Source of the DNA: Polychytrium aggregatum
Taxonomy: Eukaryota > Chytridiomycota > Chytridiomycetes > Polychytriales
Length of the DNA stretch: 64,000 bases
NCBI RefSeq assembly: GCF_025602895.1
Contig: NW_026516211.1
Coordinates: 496,001-560,000, forward strand
Reading direction: 5' to 3'
The notes under the pieces: model-generated
The model's input: only the letters and a program-made list of their open reading frames with translations
What the model was told of the DNA's origin: nothing
Databases searched by the model: none
Made by a program: the position numbers and the translations under genes
Part shown: piece by piece, positions 45,057 through 55,888 of the stretch
How the letters are laid out: every line of letters starts with the position of its first letter
How positions within the stretch are numbered: position 1 is the first letter of the stretch

Positions 45057-45796
45057 GATTTGCTAACGACTTCTGCACCCGTGACCGCCTCCTGCTGCTG
45101 TTATGGTGCTTTCTTTTGGTCTGGGACTTGCCCATTCGCCCAGAGAGCCACATCTCCGAACCACCTGTGCCATCTTGCGCCGTTTGGTGACGGCCGGGGC
45201 AGTTGCTATTGGTCCCGTGGCGAGGCAGTCGGCTTCCGCTGCACTCCCAATCCCGGTCCCGTCCATATTTCGCCACGGCCATATCTCGCACCCGCCTGCC
45301 TCCACCGCCTCCACCGCACGGCCGCTGGGATTGCCCCCGTCGAAGGCCCATCCGTGCATCTCCCTCCCTTTGGCTGCTGCGTGGGATGGGTGGGGCCTCT
45401 TGGCTCCTTGCGTCGGCGCCAGCCAATCCGGCTCGCAAGGGCCGCGGGCCCAGCGGTGCCTTGGCGACAAGACCTCGGGCGGGTGGGAGGCGTACAGGCG
45501 GAATGTCCTTGCCAGCGGTGCAGCACCAGACCCCAGGCAGGGCAAATTTGAGCGGCAGTCCCCGTGGAGCCACGCAGATCGAGGCGCACCGCCGAGGGCG
45601 ACAGCGGTGTTTGGGTGGTGGGTGGGTGTTGAGGGAGATTGCCGATGCTCGGCGCCGGCGGGTCTGACCGAGGAGCAAATGGCGGCGGCATTTGGCGGTG
45701 CACAATACGGATCCAAGCCTGCCGGCGGGAGGACAGCCCAGATCGCCCCGGCGGGAGACGCAGAATGGGCGATCGATCGGCCGGACAGTCCAGCGG

Positions 45797-45850
45797 TCAT
45801 CACCGGGTCATCACCGGGGTAACCACCGGGGTAACCACCGGGGTAACCAC
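45797..45850. repeat. 13-base tandem repeat (cggggtaaccacc)
   Basis: Three near-perfect copies, preceded by two shorter related units (tcatcaccgggg). Confidence 0.9.
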
Positions 45851-46029
45851 TGGGCAGTCCATCAATCACCAACCGGCCAGTCCATCAACCATCAACTGAT
45901 CAGTCCGCCGATCACCAACGGGGCAACACCCGAGTTCCCTTGCAGTCGAAAACGTGGGGGCGTGGATCCAGGACCGCAAGGCCGCACCAGTGCCAATGCA
46001 AACACAAGTACCGGGCAGCGCCGATTCAC

Positions 46030-46070
46030 ACGTTCGTTCAGTTCGTTCAGTTCGTTCAGTTCGTTCACTC
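46030..46070. repeat. gttcgttca tandem repeat
   Basis: Four to five copies of a 9-base unit in the velvet/CYTH spacer. Confidence 0.9.
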
Positions 46071-46822
46071 ACTCCGTTCACACCTTCACTCGCTTGGACA
46101 CCTTTGTACATTTTCAAGCGTGCCCTCGGCTCGCTGATCCCACCCGCTGTCGACCGGGCCAATGTGACCCGCGGCTGATTGTGGTTGCCCGGCATCTGCC
46201 CTGGCATCTGCCCTGGCGTCTGCCCTGGATGTCCCCGCGCTGGCTGGCATTGCGGCCGTTCGATAGGGTTCCCGCCAGCGGCCTGCAGTGGCCCCATCCC
46301 CATATGCCATGGAAAGGCCCATTTGGTCGATTGGAGCAAGCAAGATCCTGCCTGTCGAAGGATCCCCCCCCTTGAATCTGGTCTGGCCCAGCCCGACAAA
46401 GTGCCTCTGCCCGCCAGCCCAAAGTACTCCATGAGTTACCCAGTCGGCAAATGCGTCGCCCCGGTCGCTCCGTGAGTGATCCAGCCAGAGTAACTTTTGC
46501 TGGGAGAGACCGCAGACCAGGCACGAGACGGCAATTCCACGCCGCCAGCGGCCGCCATATCACTTCTGCACCACTTCCGTGGTGTGCGATCGTCGCCATC
46601 AGGGCCGGCATTTCAGCGTGTGCTGTCGGTGCGTTGGGATGCAGCAGCGACTCTCGCCGTATCTCCTTTGGCCAGCTTGAAGCCGCGTTCCATCCGACGC
46701 CCTGATCGGCCATCGCCCAGTCCTCGCCTTCTTCCTGTTCACACATCTCGGCTCGGCCAGCACCCCGGTCCTGCCTGTTATCGCCTCGATCTCACGCTCG
46801 CCCAGCCAAAGAGTCGCAGCCC

Positions 46823-48277
46823 ATGGAGATCGAGGTCAAGATTCGTCTGCCAGATCGCCAGACCTTCGACAGAGCACTCAGTGCCTTTGAGCGTTCCTCC
46901 GAGCTGCTGGCCAAAGAGCTCCAGGAAAACTACTACTTCGACACCACCTCGATGCAGCTGTAAGCCCAACCCCCGACATTTCCATCCTGCTGCCTCCGAC
47001 AGACCCTCTCTCCCGGCCCAGCGGCCAGTCCGATGCTCTCGGACTTGCCTGTCCCCGTTCTCCAGCAATGGCCTTGACCACATCCGATCCCATCCCGCCC
47101 AAACGGCTCTTTCCACTCCATCCAGAGAGCGGGCAGACTTTGCCCTGCGTCTGCGGCGGACTGCGATCCTCAAACCGGAAGAGCTGGCGTGTGGCGACAG
47201 CAAGGGATCGGTCGTATCCACCATAGCGCTCAAGTCCAAGCCGATCCTCGTCGATGGCATCTCGACTGTCCAGGAGGTACCCGAGGCATCGCATATCGCT
47301 GTCGCTGGCTTGGTGGTGACGATGAGGCTGGTTTATACACTGGGCTCCTGCAAGTGACGAGAAGGGGTCGCTTGCGATGCTCACCATCATGCTTCGGGCC
47401 ACTTTCTTTGTCTGCAACAACCGATTCGCAGCTCGAAGACATCATCGATGATGCGCTTGTCAATCAAATCCTCGACAACCCCGATAACTTTGCCCTAAAG
47501 TCAAAGGAGTAAGCCGGTCGAGCCCCCTCGGGATCCCGTTTGCAATCTTTCCCCGAGGACTCACTGTCCCCGCGCCAAGCTTCCTGAGCACCCATCAAAC
47601 TCACCGACCCTGCTCTTCGACAGGCATCCCATTCTAATGGAGCTCTCGAAGCGCTTTCCCAATCCCTCGCCATTCCGGCTCCTGGGCAAGTTCGTCAACA
47701 CCCGGCTGGTCTTTTCGTGGCTGCGCTTCGTTGTGGAGCTGGATCGGACGGAGGTATGCAACTTGCGGCCGTGATTGTGGTTGTGGAGGAGGCGTTGGCG
47801 AGATCAAGTGGTCCTTGTCGAATCGCCGATCTCCCGTTGACGCTCGCCGCCGCCTGTGGATGCACCTTCCAGTACGACTTTGGCGAGGGATATGAAATCG
47901 AACTGGAGCACAGCGACGCCGAAGCAGCAAAGGGCGAGCTGTAAGTTGAGTGAGGGACTTGCAGTCAATGTGCTGCCGAGCAAGTACCAGTGCGAAGCGG
48001 AAACAGAGCGGTCATCCAGCTTTCAGTTGGGCCGGGCAGCCTCGGATATCTGCATATCACCGATATACCGGCGGATTGCACACAACAAATCTAACAAATC
48101 CAACATATTCCACACTCCGATTTGATCTCCGTGTCCGCACCATCGGCTTTCTTGTTCATACCCGCGGGCCGTGCTCTCGCTCACGGCAGGACCCAGTTCC
48201 TGGAAACGAACGACATTCCCTATACCTTCAGCAAAGGCAACAAGCTCTCCAACATGGTCCTGGGCAAGATTGTATGA
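46823..48277 (+). CDS. CYTH-domain triphosphate tunnel metalloenzyme (ThTPase-like)
   Basis: Six-exon model of 216 residues closing in frame: 46823-46959, 47126-47276, 47432-47508, 47624-47753, 47873-47940 and 48190-48277. The protein opens with MEIEVKIRLP, the ExExK metal-binding signature of CYTH enzymes. ENYYFDT, then the basic strand ERADFALRLRR, a Lys/Glu strand with SKPILVDG and TVQE, and the C-terminal acidic strands WLRFVVELDR and YDFGEGYEIELEHSD all fit the eight-strand tunnel. Relatives hydrolyse thiamine triphosphate, tripolyphosphate or similar substrates with Mg2+ or Mn2+. The size (about 220 residues) is typical. No targeting signal is seen, so it is probably cytosolic. Exact substrate unknown. 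Confidence 0.9.
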
Positions 48278-48457
48278 GTCGCCCCGCAGCTTCCAGCTAT
48301 CGATCGCGCCATGTCCTGCCTCATCGACTTGCTGCTGCACTTGCGGCTGCCACTCCATGTCCATTGTCTGTCTGTGACTTTCCCGAATACACTTACTCCT
48401 CCATCCAAACATCATCTGTCTACCGTCGTCATCTACTGCGCTCGCACACGAGCTACT

Positions 48458-50792
48458 TTATTTGCCCGCCAACTCTACAAGATACCGCACCTCATCGCCC
48501 GACAGTCGCTTGCGCCCGTGCGCATCCTGGATAACATCCAAATGCTGCTGCGAAAGCGTCACGCCGCTCTGCTTCATTCTTCGGATGACGGCTTGCGCGC
48601 CGTGGTAGAGCACTACCCCGTCCGTGGCCAGCATCAGCTCGAGCAGTACGAGCGCATCGTCTGCCGAAAGTGCAATCTGCTTGTCGCGCATCTCGATCAT
48701 AATCTGGTGACCTTGAGCCTGGTTTCCGCATGCCAGGCAGCATCGCAACAGCTCCGAGTACAGCTTGTGGTTGGGAGCGATTCGCTGCCGAAGCATGGAC
48801 GGATAGAGGTCCTGCAGCACGAACAGGGCTAGGTGTCGATACGGAGCAGCATGCCGAATCAGCTCGACATAGAATCCCACGGAGGGGCGGGGGCGGATGC
48901 CAGAGAGCTCCATGTCCGAGAGTCGGCGCATGGCGTAGGTGGGCTGGAATCCTTTCCAGTACGCCATCACTGCAGCGCTGGCGCTGTCAAAGTTGTGTGC
49001 GATCCCGCTTCCGAGCATTTGCTTCTCGATGTCGAGCAGCACCATGTGTGGGATCGGATTGGTTGGTGTGGCTTCGTGGTCGGCCGTAAAGACAGGAAAC
49101 AGAGGTGCGTACATCGAGGCGGTGGGCTTGAGACCCGTCTCGGGGATGTGCTGGAAGATGCGCTCGACGATCTGTATCCGCTGCGGGCTCTTGGAAAGCA
49201 CTGCCGGCTGCGCCAGAACTCGGAACAGGGCCGCAATCGATTGATCCGTGACCCGCCAGCCATACAAAATGCACTCGGTCCAGAGAGCAAAGAATCCGTC
49301 TTGCGAGAACGCTGCAGGGCTCCGCGATGGCTTGTGGATCTCGATCGAGAGCGACCGCAGGTAGCCCTCCAATATCAGCACGAAGCACTCGTCCGGGACA
49401 ACAAAGTCCGTTTGGGAGAGGAGGTACTGCTTGATCTTGAGCCATGGACGCACATCAAACTCATCGGGGGTGGCCCTTGCAGCTCGGATCTCGGCGCGGA
49501 GCAAATGCAGCTGCGTCATGAAGACCAGCCTCTTGTACTCGATGGTGTTGGAGAGTCCAGGATCGATCTGGGCGAGAACCAGGTCAACCTGGATGCGGAC
49601 GCTCGCAAGAGGCTCGTCCACGACCGAGAACTCCAGATACGCTTGCAGGGCCGAATGCAGCAATTGGATCCGCTCGGAGGTGCTGCAGAGCGAATCCGGC
49701 TTTGCCTCGATGGCTTCTTGATATAGACGGAGGAAGCTCGGTGCGATCGCCGACCGACTCGATCGTGCCCGTGCGAGTGTATCCAGCATCTGCAGACGAT
49801 CGGCAGCAGCGGCTTGCGTTTTTGAGGCAAAGTGTGTGAGGACTGGCTCGAGAAGATCGTGCCGGCCGTAACCGCTGCAGACCTGGTCAACGACATTTTG
49901 ATGCCATCGGAGGCAGTCCAAATTGCGCCAAGGCGAACCACGATTCCAATCCATTTCCCAGGAAAGCAGCGAATGAGATGAACCACGAGCAATAAGTAGT
50001 GCGCCAGTTTGAGCAAGCAGCCGCTCGCCGAGCTGAATGAGCGACCATTCGTCAAGCACAATCCAACCAGCCGAGCTATGTGTGCTTCGATTGCAAGCTG
50101 CATACCTCCACAAGTGCAACGCAGTCTCTGGGTGTCAACTCCTCTGACAGTGAGCAGAGCTTCTGGAGCATTGCCGACGCAATCGCTTCGAGCTCACGAT
50201 TGCGAGTGCCGCGGTAGGCCCTCAGGAGATTCAGATAGCACTCTGGCGCGGGATGCATGGTCTCGAGATTGGCCAAGATCTGGCGAGTTTGGGCCAGATG
50301 CCGATGCGGCTCCTTCGACAGAGTGACGAGCAGGAGCTCGTGGACTTTGGCGGTCAACGGATATCGCTCGGTCTCCATCAGCCCGATCGTTGTGAGGGCC
50401 GTCTTGACGTCTCCGGCCTGGGCACAGGCGGCGAGAATGTCGAGGCAGCAATCGGGTGTGAGCTTCTGCTGCTCCTTGAAGCTGGAGCTCAGTCTTTGAA
50501 ACAGAGGGGTGCCTGACGACGATTTGAGTTGCCTGCCGAGATCCGGATCCAGCGAGGCCGGTTGAGCAGACGTGAAGTGTCTGATGGTGTGATAGGGCTG
50601 TGAACGGGATGCAGTGTGACTTGCGGGCCATGCGACGTTATGCGCAGACGGTGCCGACAGCCATCGACGAAGAGGTACACAGGCCCGAAGACAAGACTCG
50701 TGTGTCAGCGGAAGCATCATATCGGCGTTGAGCAAGCGGGACATGCATCCAAAGTGGATTCCGGCAGAGGCGCCTGATTGCCAGAGGGCCAT
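48458..50792 (-). CDS. Pentatricopeptide-repeat-like protein, probably mitochondrial
   Basis: Two-exon model of 753 residues: 50792-50106 and 50032-48458, joined in phase 0 across a 73-base intron. The N-terminus is rich in Arg, Ser and Ala without acids (for example RACVPLRRWLSAPSAH), consistent with a mitochondrial presequence. The body is all alpha-helical with repeating 35-residue-like units, for example LTPDCCLDILAACAQAGDV, HPAPECYLNLLRAYRGTRN, RPRPSVGFYVELIRHAAP and PNHKLYSELLRCCLACGN, typical of PPR modules. PPR proteins bind organellar RNA and act in its processing or translation. Specific target unknown. It is convergent with the CYTH gene, with 180 bases between stops. Confidence 0.83.
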
Positions 50793-51155
50793 GGCCGAGT
50801 TTTGGGAGCAGGCGTCCGAAGCGAGCGAGACTGTACAAGGGGATGGATGCCGTTAGGTGGGCAGCACGGCTGGTTTGTCAGGACAGCTGGTTTGTCAAGA
50901 CGGCGTCGTGCAGCCGGGTTGACCAGATCGGCTACGTTGATCGGGCTGATTCGGCCGAGGGGCAAGATCAAACTTGATCGGTTTCCTTTCGCCGTGGCTG
51001 CGCGCTGCGCACACACAGCCAGGGCGGATGGCGTGTGTGTGTGTGTGGCTAGCCACCCATTGGCAGGATGTGTGCGTATATTGTAGGATGAGGATGTGGA
51101 TGTGGATGTGTGCGTATATTGTGGGAGCCACTTGGCCCTGGTGCAAAGCACATGC
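50793..51155. other. Spacer upstream of the PPR gene
   Basis: A 363-base region holding the PPR promoter and the 3' end of the O-acyltransferase gene. It includes gtgtgtgtgtgtgt at about 51033-51047 and paired atgtgtgcgtatattgt copies at 51068-51084 and 51106-51122. Confidence 0.55.
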
Positions 51156-53692
51156 TCAGATGATATAAACCCACTCGCTGCCAAACTTGCTCTCAAGATG
51201 GCCCTTCACCGCGGCGCCGACGTTCGGCAGGTCAATCAAGAAGGTATCGTGGCCGTACAGCGCATCCAGCTCGTAGTAGGTCACATTATTGTTGCCGCCG
51301 GCGCGGAGGCAGTCGGCAATCTCCTTCTGCTGCGTGACCGGGAACAGAATGTCGCTCTGCACGCCAAGCACAAGCGTGGGCACCTGGATCTTAGCGAGGC
51401 CCTCGATCAGGACGTCGAGCTCGGGCTCGTCGGTGGAGAAGCGGTGGGTCTTGGTGTTCAATCGACCCCGGATATTGGTGCGATGGCTGATGTGGACCGG
51501 GGCAACCTCCTTGGGGGGTTCCTTGGACTCTTCCGTCGGGTCCGAGACCTCCTCCTCCTTCTTTGGAGCGTACCCAGACATGTCGAACAGGTCCATGGCC
51601 TTGGATATGTAGAGAAGCGAATTGGCGTCGTAGTTGAGGCAAAACTTTTCGCCCTGTCGACCGGGAGAATGAAATGTCAGAAAGTCTGTCTGTCCAGGCA
51701 TGAGCCCTGGTGGAATTTGAAGACCATGGCGAGCCAGAGTTGCATCGCCGAGTGGGCGTGTTACGCTCCGCTCTCTGCATCGAGCCCCAGGTCGTCTCGG
51801 CTGAGTGGACATGCTGCACACATCCAGGAGCGAGGACCAACCTGGTGGTCGAGATACGACTCAATCAAAAAGTCGGGACACAGCACAGGCATTTCCTCGG
51901 GCTTGGCTCGCTTGCGACCGAAGCGCTGCTCCCATTCGGGGCCAGACCGATACGTGATCGTGCCGATTTCTCGAGCGAGCTACACAGGAGGAAGCACATC
52001 CGACACGGGTTAGTCCAAAGGCAGCGGCTCGACGACGATATCGATCGCATGCGCTCATGGCGGGATCGGCTACAGGTCTGGCCACGAGCACATGTGTACT
52101 TTCCGAGCTGAGCGGCACGGCGTACCTTCATGCCAACATGCGGCGGGACGCTGTCGTAGTAGAACCCGTGCTTCCAATTGGGGTCGGCCATCAACACTGG
52201 ATCAAAACAAAGTCCGTTGTCAGCTCGACTTTGACTGCTGGCGAGGAGGCCCCAGCGACCGAGGCGCTTGTTTCGAGCTCTGCGAGTATCCGAAAGCGCA
52301 CAACACCGCTGCCAATCAGCCACCACCTCTGCTCGCTCGCATTTGTTACGGGCGGAGGTGATGTGGACTCGCTCAAACGCAGCAGCCTCGGTCGCGCAGA
52401 ATACTGTCCATACCTTGTCTCTGGACATGCCGCATGGCAATCGCATATGGATGTGTGCGAGCGGCGGCGCTGATGGTTATCACTCGTCCGATTCGGTGAG
52501 GCGCCTCGGCAGCGATGGCCAGGCTTTGCATGCCACCCATGGACGCACCCACACTGGCGTGCACCCGCTGGATGCCCAGGTGGTCGAGGAGCTCGAGCTG
52601 GGCCCTGACCATATCGCTGATGGTCACCAGTGGAAAGTTGGTGGCATATCGCTGTCCCGAGGCCGGGTCGATCGAGGATGGGCCGGTCGAGCCGTAGCAT
52701 CCGCCGATAACGTTTGTGCAGATCACGAACCACTTGTCCGTGTCGATTGCGCTTTGGGGACCTGCAGTCAGGTGGAAGGATATGTCGGCAGATGCAGCGA
52801 CGCATCGGCGGAGACAGAGGAAGCATTAGTGCCGGGCGTGGACCCGAGACGCAGGCAAACTGCCAGTCCGCCTGGCCACGCATCGATGCTGCCCCACAGC
52901 CTTCGTCCGCAGCAGCGGAGAGGTGGGGAGGAAAGGAGAGGAAAAAAAAGAAAGGAGAAACAAATAGGGGGAGAAACTCTGGCCTCGGCCAGATGCCAGA
53001 GCAGCGCCGAGTCGCAAGCGATGGGCCGTATCGACACGTACCAATGAACTTTTCCCACCAACCGGGTGCAGGGTTCTTGGGGTGGCTCTTGGCATGGCTG
53101 CTGGCGCTCAGGCCGGTATGCAGCAGGATGACGTTGTCTCGGAGAGGATTCAGCCGCCCCCAGGTTTCATATGCAATTTTGAACTCTGGGAGAACGCCAC
53201 CGTGCTCCAGCTTGAACTCTCGCTTGTAGTGGTAGACCTCGTAGCCGGAGACAACCTTGTCGTAGTTGGGCTCTGGGCCTGACTCGCTCGACTGCTTCTC
53301 GGTGGCCTCGCGAGAGTATTGGGCGAACGGCGAGTACGAATGGATGGATGTGTGTAGCGGGGCCGGCGCTGAAAGGCGAGTTTGGTTGGTAAAGTGGCCA
53401 GCAGCGTCGCCAAGAATGCCGTGCTGTCGAGTCCTGCTTTCTCCCACCAGATTCAGCGCATCCCAGTGGGCCGTCTCCCAGCGCCATCCAAATGCCCGAC
53501 AAGCCCAGCGCAGTTGAATCTGTACCCACCTCCGGCCGATGGCGGCTTCGAGGCGGCTTCTCGGAGGGCCGAACTCGAGTGGTAGAGAGAGCAGGCCACG
53601 TTGCGCAAAGCGAAAGCCTGTGACTTCAGGGGCCGGTGGAGGCCTGCTGTGGCTCTTGGGAGGCTGGACTGTAGCAGCTGGCGCAGAGACAT
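51156..53692 (-). CDS. Homoserine/serine O-acyltransferase (MetX/Met2/Cys2 family), mitochondrial
   Basis: Six-exon model of 514 residues closing in frame: 53692-53530, 53368-53042, 52761-52414, 52196-52126, 51979-51842 and 51653-51156. The N-terminus ([20 protein letters not shown]) is Arg/Ser/Leu-rich without acids, a likely mitochondrial presequence. The alpha/beta hydrolase core has [32 protein letters not shown], the nucleophile elbow VGASMGGMQ (Ser about 237), VQSDILFPV (Asp about 449) and [10 protein letters not shown] (His about 483). The family acylates homoserine (methionine synthesis) or serine (cysteine synthesis). The close similarity of [20 protein letters not shown] and the mitochondrial signal favour the fungal serine O-acyltransferase branch (Cys2/CysA). 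This choice of substrate is inference. Confidence 0.93.
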
Positions 53693-54039
53693 GATGCAAG
53701 ATCGTGGGAGACGAGGGCGCTGAGGCGAGAGGAGCCAGAGATGGATGTCTGTTGAAGGAACGCCGGTGCCTCGAAAACTGGGTAATCTGGGGCTGGGTAA
53801 GGTCGCTGGAGGATGTTTCGATGCCTGGGCGACTGGCGGATCAAGTGTCGGTGTCGGAAGAGCTCGCTGTGCAAGACACTGGAGGGCCCTCGTCGTCGAC
53901 CGGCCGGGCTTTTGAGACGACGGCGCGATGGGTGCGATGGGTGCGATGGGTGCGATCGAGAGCGAGTCAGCAAGACCGGCATTTCAAATTTTGTATTTCG
54001 ATCACGGCATTTGTGCGACGGATGGCATCATCGGCGAAA

Positions 54040-54106
<67 letters not shown>

Positions 54107-54141
54107 AACACCAACACCAACATCGACATCCAGCGGCGGCA
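53693..54141. other. Spacer with hexanucleotide repeat
   Basis: A 449-base region between two minus-strand genes: promoter of the O-acyltransferase and 3' UTR of ATG10. It contains a triple gatgggtgcg at 53928-53958 and the hexamer array at 54041-54120. Confidence 0.6.
54041..54120. repeat. Hexanucleotide repeat (ACACCG)n
   Basis: About 11 perfect copies followed by ACACCA variants, ending 22 bases past the ATG10 stop codon on the gene's downstream side, so it is probably transcribed in its 3' UTR. Confidence 0.96.
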
Positions 54142-55076
54142 TCACGGCTGCTTTGAAACTTCGGCATCATGCTCAATGGCCCGCGGCCCCGCCGCAGTCT
54201 CAAACATCGCTCGCGGCACCAGTCCCGGAACAACGAGCGACGTCATGGCGCCGAGCCATATCAGCATGTACGCATCGCCCACCGGACAGCCGTTCTCCAG
54301 CCGCTCCCTCATGAACTCGGCTGTGTTGCATGGATGGATGTAGTAGAAAGGAATGTGCAGCAGCGGATGCTCCTTTGGACGGGTTCCGCCGAGCCAGTCA
54401 GTATCGAGGCATTGACTCTCCCCATTTGTGCCGCTGACTTTCCGCCCCCGGCAATTCGATAGCTGAACCACTGCACCTGTTGTGATATCGTCGCCGGTGT
54501 TTGGTTCCTCGTCAGCGTTCGGAGGGCGGCCCAGTCCAGCACCTGCCCCGAGGCATCGTATGCGTTGAAGAACAGCACCGGACAGCCCCACGACGGCAGA
54601 TAGACAACATGAAGATCGACGGTCGCCAATATCGCGCCGGGCGCATCGGCGGGATCCCGCTGGGCAGGGTCGCCCTCGTCGAGATCTCCCTCGTTGAGGT
54701 CCTGGTTGTTGGTTGACGGCCAGCGGTGAATACGGCTGGCCTCTCCGGAGCATGCTGCTGTCGTCTGTCTCGCTGCCGGGCATGTCGGTGTCGCAGCAAT
54801 TGTGTGAGTGTTGCTTCCTCAGGCAACAGGCGCCCCTACCTCGAGATCCGCCGGCAGTTCGCTATCGCTGCAGGCAGCAGGCTTCGGGACGCCGTCGAGC
54901 CGGGAGATCACCATCGTCTGCTTCGCCAGGTATCCGGTGCGAGCATCAATCGTCCGCTCCGAGCCGGCCGGGAGCGGCGCCGTCGAAACCCACATCCAGG
55001 TTTCCTGGTGCTGCCTGGCTCGCTGCAGAAATGTGGCCGTCTGCTCCTCAAACTCGGCCCGCGATAGGCTGCTCAT
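54142..55076 (-). CDS. ATG10: Atg10-like E2 enzyme of the Atg12 conjugation system
   Basis: Three-exon model of 251 residues: 55076-54840, 54764-54477 and 54372-54142, all phase 0. The N-terminus (LSRAEFEEQTATFLQRA) fits the Atg10 start. Exon 2 carries LHVVYLPSWGCPVLFFNAY. The second junction creates TISQQ|EHPLLHIPFYYIHPCNTAEFM, the hallmark Atg10 active-site region in which the Cys of HPC accepts Atg12. Atg10 moves Atg12 from Atg7 to Atg5 during autophagosome formation. The linker between residues 80 and 115 is low-complexity and the second acceptor (near 54765) is the least certain point. The catalytic Cys is present. Confidence 0.92.
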
Positions 55077-55888
55077 GGCTGTCTTTTGGCAGAGACCGGA
55101 CCGATCCTTTGGCTGGCACCGAGGGAACTCGCAGAGATCGAGACGACCCTGGCAAACCGCGTTTCCCAGGGCCAAGGACCAATACCGATATGCGCAGATT
55201 CCATCACCCCACGAAGCCACACCGCTTCACATGTCCATCGATCGCCCCCGAGATCTCCGCGATACTGCACCACGACACCGCGGGCTGGTCCACACTCGTA
55301 TCGATATCCGCGCTCAGGACAAGTTTGCCCTGTCAATAACGGCAGTGCATTCACGAGCATGGTCCATCCTGCCGTCTCTACAACCGCCAGGGAGAATCCG
55401 ATGTATTCAAGGCCATGCGTCCCAAGAAAGGATTTGCTGATGGGATGATCCAGAGGCAATCGAGCAGCACCACCAACGCTGTTGAGGGCATACGTGTGCC
55501 ACCGACGAATCGCAAGGCCAGAGTGGCGGACAGTTCCTGTAGATGAGCCGCATCGATTCGCTTGAATATGCTGTACATTCAGGCTCTTGCTCAGCAGCAC
55601 CGACCTTGGGCGATTATCGGACGACGACCCGTGTATGGTCGTCCAGTGTTCTGCTCTTTGCACATCCTTGCTTCCAAACCATGCGTGTCTCCCTGGAAAG
55701 ACTGTGCCAGGGCCAGGGCCGGGACCAGGACCTGTTCCAGCCACAGATCAGCTTGTCGTTCCCAGGGCCGGTTCCAGTTGCCGGCGAAGCAGATAACCGA
55801 CGAGGCAGATAAACCGACGGTATGCCCATCGGATCGATTGAAAAATCGGTTGTCTCGGCCGGACGGCGCCCGGCCAAGCCGCTCAGCA
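55077..55888. other. Spacer between Med13 and ATG10
   Basis: About 0.8 kb holding the ATG10 promoter and Med13 3' UTR. Frames on both strands show no domain. Confidence 0.5.

Larger units (their letters stand above)
43562..46822. other. 3.2 kb gene-poor region between divergent velvet and CYTH genes
   Basis: The largest unexplained interval. A minus-strand frame of 603 codons (43894-45705) exists, but it is of low complexity, lacks domains and is probably produced by GC-rich repeats. Tandem or simple repeats occur at 44541-44640 (ggt/gct), 44996-45056 (caacgg), 45797-45850 (13-base unit) and 46030-46070 (gttcgttca). It should contain both promoters and perhaps long 5' UTRs. Confidence 0.5.

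Noticed and set aside
43894-45705. A 603-codon minus-strand open frame
   Set aside because: It is low-complexity, made of Ala/Thr/Pro/Ser runs from simple repeats, with equally long frames on the opposite strand and no domain. It is probably a by-product of GC-rich sequence.
54033-54132. Possible CRISPR-like array at the ACACCG repeat
   Set aside because: There are no spacers; it is a pure hexanucleotide microsatellite in a eukaryotic genome.
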